From Galbula dea (Eukaryota > Chordata > Aves > Piciformes > Galbulidae): DNA of 64,000 nucleotides. Below the pieces are notes generated by a model. The model saw only the letters and a program-made list of their open reading frames with translations, made no database searches and was not told the origin of the DNA. The stretch spans positions 132,218 to 196,217 of the forward strand of contig VWZX01009108.1 in the NCBI GenBank assembly GCA_013399015.1. Direction: 5' to 3'. The number at the start of each line of letters is the position of its first letter. Position 1 is the stretch's first letter. Both the position numbers and the translations under genes were made by a program. Shown piece by piece: positions 1-12,200 of this stretch.

Positions 1-2277
1 AGTGAGAAAATAAAACTTCATCATGGGAAGGCTTTTCATCAGCATATCTGCAATTACTTGACACTGACATCTTGTCTGGATTTATGCAAGACAGAGACGT
101 AGAAGAGTCTCAAAGGGAAAAAAAAATCATCTTCCTACTAAACTGTGGGACCTGAGGACAAAGAGCATGTAACAGTGTGACTTGTTTTTCTATGTGTACC
201 TTCAGTTAGATCCTAGTGAATGACAACATTTGCAAGGTTAAATTACATCCCAAAAGCAAAGCTTTCTGCAACAATTTGGTTACAATTTTGTTGATGAGAG
301 CCCAGCCAACATAATGCTGGTAACTTGGAGGAAAGTGAAAGTACATTCGTCAGTTGCAGCAAGAACTCAAGTCTTTGCTTGTGTTTGCAGTTTGGCTCAA
401 CTAAAGCAATCCTCATGTGTTTGAATATGAAACCTTCTGCTTGTTCCTACATCCTAGGTACTGATTTGGTTCAAAGTCCATGTGAAGTGCTACAAAGCTT
501 GTGAATTAACATAGTGGTTTACTTATAATTTAGGTAGATGTAACTGTTTGAAGTATTAGCTAACGTGGATTGCAGGTTTTATTACTTTTGTGAGAAGGGG
601 AGAAGGCTATAGGCAGCTCACACCCCCCCTCCGTGGAAGTATGGTCTAAAAGGGAAAGCTGACTAAGCACACCACAATGTGTCTTTTGTGGTGTCTTTGT
701 AGCCAAAGGCCATAGGCCTGTTTTCTTCAACATTTAACTCTAAAGATGAAAACAGTTAATCCTTCTTCCTCTATTCTTGCAACTTGTTATCCTTAGCTGA
801 TGATTCATCATATTTAGTTCAGTTCAAGAAAGTCAAAAGCAGACTGTTTAGGAAGTGATTGTCTATAACAAGAAACAATTAAAGTTAATTTGTCCTGTTG
901 TCTCAAAAATGGGGTAGTTATTTTAAATGTCTACTATGTGGTTTAAGGCTTAATATTCTTAATCTCTTTGAAGAAATTAATTAAAAGAGGTTCATTAGTT
1001 TTAAGAAGCTTGGTGCTAACATCTATTCAAGTATAATTATTACATGAATTACTTTAAAGTGAACTTTTCCTGACTCTAATGCTAAAGTGTTCTACTGCAA
1101 AGCTGTTTCACCGGCTCTAGTAAGGGTGTCTGTAGCAGTGGCAGATGTGAGTTGTCCTGAAGCATGTTACCAAGCTGTTCAAAAGTCTACAATGAGACAG
1201 AAACATCTATTTCATATTCTGCCTGACTACTGCCTACACTTGGGAATAAAACCCACCCAAGCCTGGGTGAAATTAGGCAGTGCATCTCTTAATCTCCCAG
1301 ATACCCCTTCTCTTATTTCTTTTATTTTTTAATTCAGTGAGGGAAGGGCAGCTTTCCAGCATAAGGATGGGCCAAAGAGCATTTGTTTGGGGGTGGGTGA
1401 GATGAGGCATTGTGGCACATGGACACTGGATCCAAACTACCAGAAGATGTTTGGCTTATTGCTTTCCTTGAGGTTGCTGTAGCTGAAGTGACTTTGCAGA
1501 TCTCAACTGTTGTTGTGTGCTGCAGGGAGAAGAAGCTGTCTGTAAATAACTTCAAATTGTGAATTCCTTCAAGGAGCAGGCTGGGTACTAACCCATAAAT
1601 ACAGTTCTTTCTGTCTTGGTTTACATGTTTTGTGTTGTTCCAATTTTACTTAGAAGTGCCAAAACAGCTTCTTTCTTCTGTCTGAAATGATGATGATGAT
1701 GATGAGACTTTTAGGTCTTTCAGCTGCAGCAGCAACTGGATATGTTTTGAGAAGAGTGCAGCTAAGTGCAGTGTGATAAAATTGCAGAGAGAAAAAACAG
1801 GAGAGAGCATAACAAAACTCTTGGTTCACTTAAGAGAATTGGTTTATTTGTTTGGAAAGCTCTGAAACTAGAACATGTACATTCTTATTACAAGATCTTG
1901 TTGGCATATTAGTTTCCATCGAAGGGCTTTAAACTCAGCCCCTGGGACCCTCCACCCCCCTCAGTCCTTTTGAAGTTCTTAGCAAAATTGTCTCAATTAC
2001 AAGAGAAAACAAAAAAGCTCCAGGGAAGGCAAGTCTTTATTTTCAAAGATACTATTTCAGATGTATTTTTCTTTATAATCCATATTATTGTTGTTCTAGC
2101 TTCGGATTGAAAGCTTAAAAACCTCTGTCAGCAAACCCCAAGCCCAGGCTTCAGTGCTAATGCTGACTCAGTACTAACAGACTCTATACCACTTCCATGC
2201 TCTTTGGCCTCCTATGTAACTTTATTCATACTCAGAAATTAAAACAAAATGCATCCTAAAATCTATTGTAGAGGAAT
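1..2277. other. Intron upstream of exon 1 (partial); no gene seen
   Basis: This AT-rich stretch has no splice-flanked coding segment; its open frames are short and random-looking. It is the 3' part of the intron before exon 1. The only structure seen is a short ATG trinucleotide run at 1687-1705. Start codon, promoter and 5' UTR lie further upstream. Confidence 0.75.
1687..1705. repeat. (ATG)n microsatellite
   Basis: About six tandem ATG/TGA units in the upstream intron. Confidence 0.85.
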
Positions 2278-2607
2278 TATAGAATCATAGAATTGCCAGA
2301 GTTGGAAGGGACCTTCAAGATCAGCTAGTGCCAACCCCCCTGCCTGCCAGGGACACCTCCCACTAGAGCAGGCTGCCCACAGCCCCATCCAGCCTGGCCT
2401 TCAAAGCTTCCAGGGATGGATGAGGCTTCCACAGCCTCTCTGGGCAACCTGTTGCGGTGTCTCCCCACCCTAACAATGAAGAACTTCCTCCTAATATCCA
2501 ATCTAAATCTCCTCTCCTCTAGTTTGCATCCATTCCCCCTAGTCCTATCCCTACCTGACCTCCTGCACAGTCCCTCCCCAGCTTTCTTGTAGGCCCCCTT
2601 CCAGATC
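2278..2607 (-). mobile_element. CR1 LINE 3' fragment, antisense
   Basis: The left edge has the CR1 tail in reverse (ATAGAATCATAGAATTGCC, then GTTGGAAGGGACC). The minus strand codes a remnant of the ORF2 C-terminus (DRTRGNG, RFRLDIRRKFF, NRLPREAVEAS). It is 5'-truncated and ends 97 nt before exon 1. It is nearly identical to the copies at 13793, 16148 and 28206. Confidence 0.93.
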
Positions 2608-2704
2608 AGGAGCTGACCTAGAAATCCTACTGGAGGCATATGTGACTTTTTGTTTCCCTTAAGGAACCCTATCTAAATCTCTAGTTTTTCCTCCTTCCTT
2701 TCAG

Positions 2705-3222
2705 ATACTGACATTTGAGACGAAGAATCCGACGGAGCTGGCTGAGCGCTTACGGTCGGTGTGTGGAAACCAGAGCAATGCCTACGCCCGGCTGCTGGAG
2801 TACAGGCTCAACGCACTGCGGGGACTCTGGAACGCCCAGCGCCAGCTAGCCTTGGAGGAGCAGCATGACCGGGAGAGCTCGGGGGATGAAGAAGCATTGG
2901 CCTTGCTCAAACGGCAAGGCTTGTTACAGCAGCCTGAACAGGCACCCTTTACGTCACGCATGGGCCTTCTGTTGGTCTTTCCCCTCATCCAGTCTCAAAG
3001 TAGAACAGACCCTTCTCTCTGTAACATAACTGCTGAGGTGCTACTGAATTGCCTTCGAGACTGCCAGCCTTTGAGCTTGACTAAGGAACCAGCCGACTGT
3101 CTTAACGGGATAGAGTCTTTGCTGTGCTCCTGGCTGGAAGACACTTCTGCTTCAGGCCAACAGATTCCATATAAGCAAAAAGAAAATGCTGCTGCTGCCC
3201 TGGTTGCCTTGGCTTGTGCAAG
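2705..3222 (+). CDS. HECTD4: HECTD4 exon 1 of window
   Basis: 518 nt; enters in phase 0 after TTTCAG and ends AG|GTAAGG (phase 2). Peptide starts ILTFETKNPTELAERL and ends ALVALACAR (residues 1-173). It is a mostly helical N-terminal segment and the second-longest exon here. The following 2,540-nt intron (3223-5762) holds two short tandem duplications and no gene. Confidence 0.94.
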
Positions 3223-6200
3223 GTAAGGAAGCGGTACTGGAATGACATGTTGTGCTTGATATTGATGGTAAGAGTTTATATTTGAACAGAGGAATCCAAA
3301 ATGATGTGTCTACACTGTTGATACTAAGACGTTGGTTTACACTAGTCTTTTTCTTTCTAATCTTTAAACATTGGTTTGGAAAGGGTGAAACTAAGCTCAA
3401 CATCTATTTTTGCATGCATTTAGCATATGTAAAACCAGAAGGATCTAGGTTAGAAATGTCTCTTGTGCATATTGCTACTTCTACTGGAGTGAACTGTTCC
3501 AGGAGCAGTTCCAAATATTTTTAGCATGGAGGAAAGTTGTCTCACTTTTTGCTTTATGCTGCCCCTTTAATGCTGTAGCTCATGCACCTTCATTTGGCTG
3601 TTGAAGGCATTGCTGCCAAGGTTCAGAGGAGTTCCTTTCAGATTTCCGTGTTGCATGTGAAACCTCTGGAGTGATTTTTACATTTTGTTGCTAGTGAGGG
3701 TGGGCTGTCCCAGTGAGGGTGGGCTGTCCCGTGCCCTGCATAGCATCAGGTGACTGAGGACAAAGTGGCCATAATTGCTTTTAATAAAAACTTACTCTTT
3801 TTTTTAGGGAATGAGGCTTGGGGACAAGGGGAGGAGTGTACAAAGCTTTGCTTCTGCAAAGCTGTGTGAATGTGGGTCTGAAGTCACTAGTAGTAGCCTT
3901 TTGAAAATCTTGGCTTTAATGTTTCTCAGATTGCAGCCTTGTCTGCCAAGTTTAACTCTGATTTAAGATGTTAAAGTTCTCGGGAGATGGCGTGATTAGC
4001 TTCAGAAAAAGCTTTATTCAAATGAAAAGCACTTAATTTCTAGTGTACTTGTTGTAATGAAGTCAGTGAGAAGCCTACTGTATGTGGCAAACTCTTCTGC
4101 ACTGACAACTGCTTTATCTAAAAGGCAATGTACTTGAGCACAGCTCAGATAAATTGGATTTGATAAACATAATTTCATTTAGGTTTTTTCCAGATGTCAA
4201 TTTTCAGGAAGTATGGGATGTTCTTTTGCAGCTGAATTTGTCAAATACCTAAATTTCAAATGCAGGTTTTGCAGTGAAGGTTGATCTTATATTTTCTTTG
4301 CCATTCTGTCTTGCATTGCTTACAGAGTTGTGCTATCCTGATGTGCTTTGTTCATCTCTGAAAGCTTTGCATTTTTCCTTTACATGTGTAAGTCATATGT
4401 TGGGTACCATTATGAAGAAGAAGCCTTCGAAATGAGGCTATTATTAAGACTCCTAGTTGCAATCTTGGATGCTTCATATTGCTAAGAATAAAACAGCAGG
4501 GCAAATATTGCTTTAAATGATTAATTGAGGTGCTTTGAAGTATTCAGTGTCGATTTTTCTCCAAGCTGAAGTGAAAGCATACTGACAATGACAGCAGGAA
4601 AGATGGGGCTTGGGGTGTAGAGGAAGGAAGTTAAGGAGCTAAGACTGACCATGTGTGACAGAAGGCAAAAGGCTATGTTCAGCAGAGGGTATGGAAAGGA
4701 TCTCTTCAACTGATCAGTCATGCTTCTGAAGAAATCAATTCCTAACTGGCTACTATCATGCCTGAGGCATAGTCGGGGTTCTTGTGTTTAGCTAGGCTGT
4801 TATACCTGGAAATAAAGCCACCCCATCTTTCAGAAATGACTCCTTCCTAACACTCTGACTTTTAAAACAGCAACTGTAAAATACACTTTTTTGAGACCTC
4901 CAGGTCTCTATTTCTAGAGCTAAAGATCTCCAGGTCTCTATTTCTAGAACAAACAGGTTTTTTCCACTACATTAACGTCCAGATTTCGTAGGTTCTCCCC
5001 AAAAAAGCAGGCAGCTTGTGAATGAGCAGGATTTTTAATTAGAGTTACAAGCTCCATATGTTGGTAAATACCACAGTAAAATTTGAAAGCAACACACTTT
5101 TAGGCAAGAGCAGAGCAACTTCTGTACCAGTTTAATTTGGTTTTCAGAAATAGCTAGTCCTTATATATATTTAAGTGCATCGCTTCAGATGGGGAAAAGC
5201 TTCCAAATTTGTGCTTGGAAGCAAAAGTAATCAGTTAATGAGTCTGGTCTCTTCTATTTTAGTCAAGAAAGCCATCTCTTGCTATGTTTGCAGCAGCTCT
5301 TGCTAATACTTTGGTTCAGCCATGGGAAGACCCACAGATTGTATTGGAAGTTTTTCAATGTGATTAAGCAGCTATGAGAGAGATTGAAAGTAGCTGTCTG
5401 TAAGAAAGGCAAGATTGAGATATTTTCCCCTGTGCCTAGACTGCCTTCACTGTCCATGCTGTTCATGGCACAGCCCATGGTTGCTGCTCTCCCTGCTTGC
5501 ATGGTGCTTCAGCCTCTTCCAAAAAGAGAGTGTGATTCAGAGCAGCACCTCGCCAGCATTCTTCCCTCTCTTCCTCTTTTCACTTCCTCCACAAAAGAAG
5601 GAAAATCATCCAGAAAAGAAATGCAAATTAGAAAGAGAGGCTTGATGACATATCTTGGATATTCTGTGCTGGATATTATATTCTGCATGGATGCTGTTGT
5701 CTGTCTGCATTCAGTCTTGTTTCAATAGACATCTTTAATTCATGTTTTTCTTATCCTTTTAGAGGGTCGCTGAAAACCTTTGTTCATACAGTGCATCTAT
5801 TACAGAAACAGACTGACCTAGGATCCTTGCCTGTGGCTGATGTGTTATACAGGTTTGTAGTGACTTTTCTAATGGTAGCAGTTGGACATCAGCTCTGAAA
5901 AATGTGCATTTACAGATAAATGTCTTGAAATGGGATTAAAAGGCCTTAGGGTTATTGAGAGCTCTAGGAAAAATCAATAGGTAATCAATTGCAGAAGGAA
6001 GGCATTAGAAAGTCAAATCTAAGAGGATCTACTGATTGGGTTTGGGGTGTTAAGTTCTTATTTTTTTAATTAAATAGTGAAGATTTAAGTGGCTTGTGAA
6101 CTCTGCCAAAGAACAGTTAGTTAAAATGTATCTTCACTTTTGATTTGGCTAGTTCTTGCTATCACTGTTCTCTGTCCATCTTGTTTTGTTTTCTGCTTCA

Positions 6201-9200
6201 AGGTTGTTGCTTTTGGAGGGAGGTCCTGGATCACCTTCTTGTTTGCTGGGAGGAAAGCACATAGTCTCTTGGGGCTTTGAAGACATGTTACCTGCACCTG
6301 ATGCCAACACTGGGGCCAGCGGTGAAAATAAAGGTGAATTCTTTCATGAGTGTCAGTATCAGCAGGGGAGGAGAAGATGCTTTTAGTGGTGCTAATTGTT
6401 GAAAAATTAATGTGAAGCTTTAGAGTCTAAGGATTTCCTCTTTTCTGCTGGAAGTACTGTAAAAGCAAGTACAGTACATATCAGATAACTGAAAGCTGAG
6501 GGGGTTAGAAGGACCATCTGGAGAGAGAACCTCAGGCCTCAAAGCCTGATCTCTGAGAAGGGGGAGGGCAGCCACTGTCTGGGCACTTCATTGTCTTAGT
6601 CTGTACCTTCAGAACTGAAGTTTTGAAAACCTGGACCTCATTTGCAGGAGTGCTTAACTGTTGACATGGATTTGCCATAATTACTCACATGAAGTTAATT
6701 TAACTAGATATTTAAGTGATTTAACTGTTGTTTTTTAAAAGTTGATTTGAGGATCAGATAGAAAAAAATACCCTGTTTTATATTAAAATGAAGAGGCTAA
6801 ATCTGAAGTCTGTGTTAATGATGGCATTGCCTGTCATTTTCTTAATCAGAAGGTAAGGGGCTTCAGAAAACATTGCTTTTTGGATGCTCTTTTAAGTTGT
6901 CTAGTAATCAGGTTATAGAAAACAGTCAGAAGCAGGAGATACAGTGACCCTCCCTGACTTCAGTGGGGATTGTGCAGAGGTCAAACTGAGTTTGGATATT
7001 ATCCACCCCTTAGTCAGCCTCTCAGTACGTGCACTGCATTAGTCCTGGGCAGTATCACTGTGTTCAGGAGCTAGCTATCACTGACAGAACATCTTTTATT
7101 TTCACAAGTTCATTGGGTTTTCTTTCTCCCCCCTTTCCTTACTCTCTATTTGTTTCTGTCTAGTCTGCTTTGTATCTTCTTTTTTTTATGCTTTCTCTTG
7201 TATCTCTTTCCCTGAATTCTCAGTTTTCACTGTTTGGTTTAATTACTGGCTTTGCTCTAAATAAGAGAGTTCACATTGCTTTAGACATATTAGTTAAGCT
7301 TTGACATCTCATTAAGTTTAGAGCAAGCCATAGGAATTTACAAGCCTGACTTGTCATTTTAGGCTATCAGCAAACTTATTGAAGAGGTTTTCTTGCCATG
7401 AGAGTGACTAGATTTTTTTTTTTTTTTTCCCTTTCCCTAGCTGACTGTTCAGATTCTGTGAGCTTAAACAGATTGATTGGACTGGTTCATTGACATCCCC
7501 TTGCCTTGTGTGTCCCATCTTCCCTGTTAGTAATTCCCACATTGGGAGTGACAAAGTGATGTTTGAAGTACATTTTTGTCTTCATTTTAAGTGTTCAGAG
7601 GTGGAAGGTTCTGCTTAAGAGCTTCAAGAGTAGCATAGAGTTGTACCAGAAGCCAGGTCAAGGCTCAGTTTTAGATTAGTCCTTCCTCACAACCAGTATA
7701 TTAGACCAGCAGTCTTGAGCAGAAGGGCTTTGCATAGTCACAAGCCTTGCATGTTTTACTGCCTCTTCTGACTTCTGACCAGCATTACCTGTTGCACAAG
7801 CAGAAGAGAATAGTCTTCTGCTCCTCTGAGTCATCTTGAAAGCATTTATTAGCAAATACTCCAATTGTTTTATATTTAAGTAAAGGAATTTTCCACTTGA
7901 AATGAGTTGTACTGAACAGTCCTGAGCATGGTTGGCTCTGTTAGTCTAGTTCCTGCTGTCTTTCTAGGTTTGAAGAGTGTGCAGAAAAAGCAAGTTGAAA
8001 CTTACTGGATTGGTTTTGCAGCAGCTTGGGCCATGGTATCCAAAGATCTTTAACACTGGAATGAGAACACAACACAGGAAAAAGAAATGACTCAGAAATG
8101 GCTGATGTACATTTGAATAATGGAAAACCCAGCACCAATGTCAGTTGTTATCTCAAAAGAGAAGCTGAGTGACCAGCACCAAATTGTTGTGAAGTTTATT
8201 TGGCAACAGCAGGAGATGTAAATAGCCCTAGGGTTTGTGTGAGTGAGTGAGGCATAGCCTGCAAGGCTTGAAAGAAACTACTGACTAAAGAATGGACTTT
8301 GCCTATGCTACAGTAGCTCTTGGAACACCAAATAATAAATTCAGCATTAAAAAACTCAATGCTGCCTGGCTGGTAATGACCTGTCAGGAGCATCTGTTGG
8401 GTTTCAGTTGCTTTGGTAGCTGCTGCAGGAGTGTAATGATGGTGGAGAATTTCCAGTGTGGTATGTTACAGAAGAGGTCTCTGCTCTCTTCTTCCCCCTT
8501 CAGATGCAGACTTGGGGCGCTGTCTGGCAGCAGATGGGCTCTATCTTTATACAACTAATTCAGTGGGCAGAGGAATAAGCAAATTAGGATCTGGATTACA
8601 TGGTACTTTGAGGTAAGTGGCAGTTGAATATTGCCTCTTGAAATACAAAGTTCTTGTTTTGGTAAACCTCTCTCATGTTAGGTGTGACAAGACTAGAACA
8701 CAGGATGCATTTTCATCAAGTGCTATTTTAATGTTTTGTTTTTCTTATCTGAAAAGTATTCTTGGGTAAGTTTTTTCCTCTAGAACTGTAGAATAAGTTA
8801 GGTTGAAAGAGACCTCTGGAGGCCATTCAGTCCAACTTCCTGTCAGGAACTATACTAGAGGAAGAGGTAGTATTTTAGATGTGATTTTATATTTTATTGT
8901 CTAGTAAGTTGCTTTGCTCCCTGCTGAGAAAGGAATGCTATAGACTGGTTTTGTGGCCTTTGTGTTTATAGTTGTACCACTGCTGAAGTGGTAAGTATGC
9001 ATCTCTAATGAAGTCATTCATTGTCTAAATGATTAGTGCAGATGTGACTCATTGTAGGTGAGTCTACTTGTCGTCTTACCTGGAAGTCATGAGGCTTCCT
9101 ATGCTTCGAGTCTTTTCCAATAGAAACAGCTGCCTTACCCAGACTTGAATTGCAGTTCAGTCAAAGTTCAAGCATGTGGTTGTGAGTTCTTCTTACAAAA

Positions 9201-12200
9201 ACAAGAACAGCAACAAAAAATAACAGAGGGTTGTAAAGAGCTTTAATGTATTGCTGCTTCTTTTCTTGCCAGAGGCTTTGTGTACTGCCGTAACGAGGAG
9301 CTGGAGGCTGGCTGGGTTGCTTTTGGCAGCAACAAGCTTCTTCATCGGCCTGTCTCCTTTGATAATAAGCCTCACTCCCTTTTCCAGGTTGTGGATCAGC
9401 ATACCCTTCAGGTAAAAGGAGCAGTTCATTGCAGGGTTAAGAGTAGAGCAGGATAAATGCTTTTAATTAATCACGATCATTTCTAGCTGTAATGAGTTTG
9501 GTCTTTGAAGTTTCTTTTTATGTTGGGAAACTGCCTTTCTATAACCCCCCCCACTGAAAGCATTACATGGTAGAACCTGTAAATTGTCACAGATAGTGCT
9601 TGATTTCCCTATCCCAGAATTCCAGCATCTGGGGGTTGGAAGGGACCTCTAGGGACCATCTACTCCAACCCCTCTACTAAAGCAAGGTCCCCCAGAGCAG
9701 GTTGCCCAGGATCACCTTCAGGTGCCTTTGGAATGCCTCCAGAGAAGGAGACTCCACAAGCTGCCTGGACCAGGGCTCCATAACCTTCACAGCGAAGTTG
9801 TTTGGATTCCCCTTTTCTTCTAAAGTTTGAAGTGGTGTATCAGAGAAGTTGCAGAAAGTAATAACTTTAGCCTGTGTATTTTCCTTAGGGTGCTGTGGGT
9901 ATGTTCTCTGTCAGTTTGCAGAAGATGATCCTTTTATTTTTGGGTGTGTTAAGTGTTTAGAGCTATGAGCTGTTTTGTATGCAGTAGATCCAGTTGACAA
10001 ATGATACAGAGCATCTCTTCCTGACAAATAAATGTACTGGTGCTCTTCTGTCCTGCAACAAGCCTCTTCTGGACTAACTGCACTTGATCTTTCTTTAATT
10101 TTAAGTACACTGTTAATTCTCCTCAGAACAGACTTCAGAATAAGAATCACTAAGATGTTCTCCTTCCCATAGGTATGTCAAATAATCCCAATGCCAGTAA
10201 ACCACTTCCCAGTGGGCAGCACCATGACCACAGTGCACCTTTCTTCAGATGGTACATATTTCTACTGGATTTGGTCTCCTGCGAGCCTCAACGAGAAGAC
10301 ACCGAAAGGCCACTCTGTCTTTATGGATGTTTTTGAGCTTATAGTAAGCAAATTCTGTCTTTTCTATGACTCTGGGGGTGGTAGTGTGGCTACTGCTTAA
10401 TTAAATATCAATGTAGTAGGTTTGAATATTGATATGTGTCATCTGAATAGCTGTTTGTAGTGGTTATACTTTCAGTATATACTTTTCAGTGGTTATACTT
10501 TCAATAACTTTCAGCCAAAGGTGTGTTGTTCATTCTGTCTTCAGAAGGCACAACTATCATCCTCATTGTCTTGTCACATAAAAGATACTACTACTAGCAA
10601 TTAAGCTTCATGCTGGGACGGTAATTCAGTGTATTAGGATTTAATGTGGTGTTTACTGTGGATCTGCTTCATTGTGTTAAAAGCCATTCAAGGCCCACAA
10701 CATACAAATACAATTGTTTTCTCTACACTGCATTTTATAGCCTAAAATGTGGTGGTGCTGTTGTATGCCAGTCACTGGTTTTAGTAGAAAAACAAATGAA
10801 TTTCCAAATATGAAGTCCAGAGAAATGTATTAGTAGTTTGAACTCTTTTCTCTCAGTGGTTTCTATCTGTGTATGTATATATATAAATGAGAGCATATAC
10901 ATGTGTGTGTTGGTGTTTTGACAGTGAAGCACCTCAGTCTAAAATGTGGTTCATTTATGTGGCAGAGCTTACAGGAATTCATTGATCTCTAGTCTTGAGA
11001 GTTAAAACTGTGCAGGGGGTTGGCTTTGATGGAGTACTGCAGGCACAGTGCCTGTGTTGTTTGCTCAGCAGTTGCTGTACAACAGCTGTACTCAGTGGGG
11101 TGATGGAGCTGGAAGGGCTAGGCTGTAGTAGTGCACCCTAATGCTGTAAATCAGCTCTTTTCTTCATTAAGAGATGCATTCCTTAATTACAGCTCCCCTG
11201 AAGATGACAGTCTAGGCAAATCATTGCTTACACTTATGGGCTGCCAAATGATTTAAGGGTCTTTTTTCTGCCAGTGAAACATCATTAAAACTACAGGGAG
11301 GTTAAAAATTTTTAGTAGAGTTCCATAAATAAGCCTAAGATTACTACAAGCAGTTCTGCCTTTGAGGGCTGGCAGAATAGAATAGACATTGAACCACAGA
11401 GTTGCAAACAAAATCCTCATCTGTCTAGCTTTTATGACACTTGTTGGTAAGAAATTCAGCCAGCAGGGTTGGAGTTTGTATCACTGCTTGATCTAATCTC
11501 TTGTTCAGGTAAGGTAATATGTCTCCTATGGTTTTCAGTATCTAAAATATATCTCTTTTTTTCCATTTAAACAGGTAGAAAATGGTTTATGTGTAGCAAA
11601 TCCTCTCCAGGAACGAATTATACTAATGAGAAAAGAAGGGGAATCTGCAAAGAGTATAAATGAGATGCTTCTGAGTAGACTGTCAAGGTACAGAGCCTCC
11701 CCATCAGCAACTCTGGCTGCTCTCACTGGCTCTACCATCTCCAACACTCTGAAAGAGGACCAAGCAGGTCAGAAATTTACTCTCAGGAGCTTTCCACAGT
11801 CTGTTTCTTACCACATGCAGTATACTGTTTCTGAACATAGTTTGGTTCTTAACACGCAGTGGAGTTTGTCTCTTAACACAGTTTTCCTTGACACATATAG
11901 TAGCAGTTGTAGTTCTAATTAATAACCTCTTAACACATGTAAAAAAGTTAAGTATGCATTTTTTTCCCCCAAGAAGTGTTTGAAATACATATGCAGTTGT
12001 TGCTTAATGCTTGAATTACAAGTTCCTTTGCTAACTTAAGTGTTGATTGTCACAACTGGCTTTTAATGGTCATGTAAGAATGGCCTGCAGTTTAGAAGAT
12101 GAAGCTTTTGTTTCACAAGGAAGTTGAATATAAAGTGGAGGCAGTTTTGCCCTTTTGTCAGGTGATTTGCACAGTGTCTGGGTATTTTATGGGCTTGCTG

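Noticed and set aside
2325..2639. Minus-strand open frame and similar ones at 28200, 34031, 49804 and 62832 as genes
   Set aside because: All are C-terminal ORF2 remnants of CR1 (RTRGNG, NRLPREAV motifs), truncated at the 5' side.
7412..7500. Strong pyrimidine tract plus CCCTAG as an extra exon start in intron 3
   Set aside because: The frame after it stops within 18 codons, no good donor follows, and exons 3 and 4 already join in phase.
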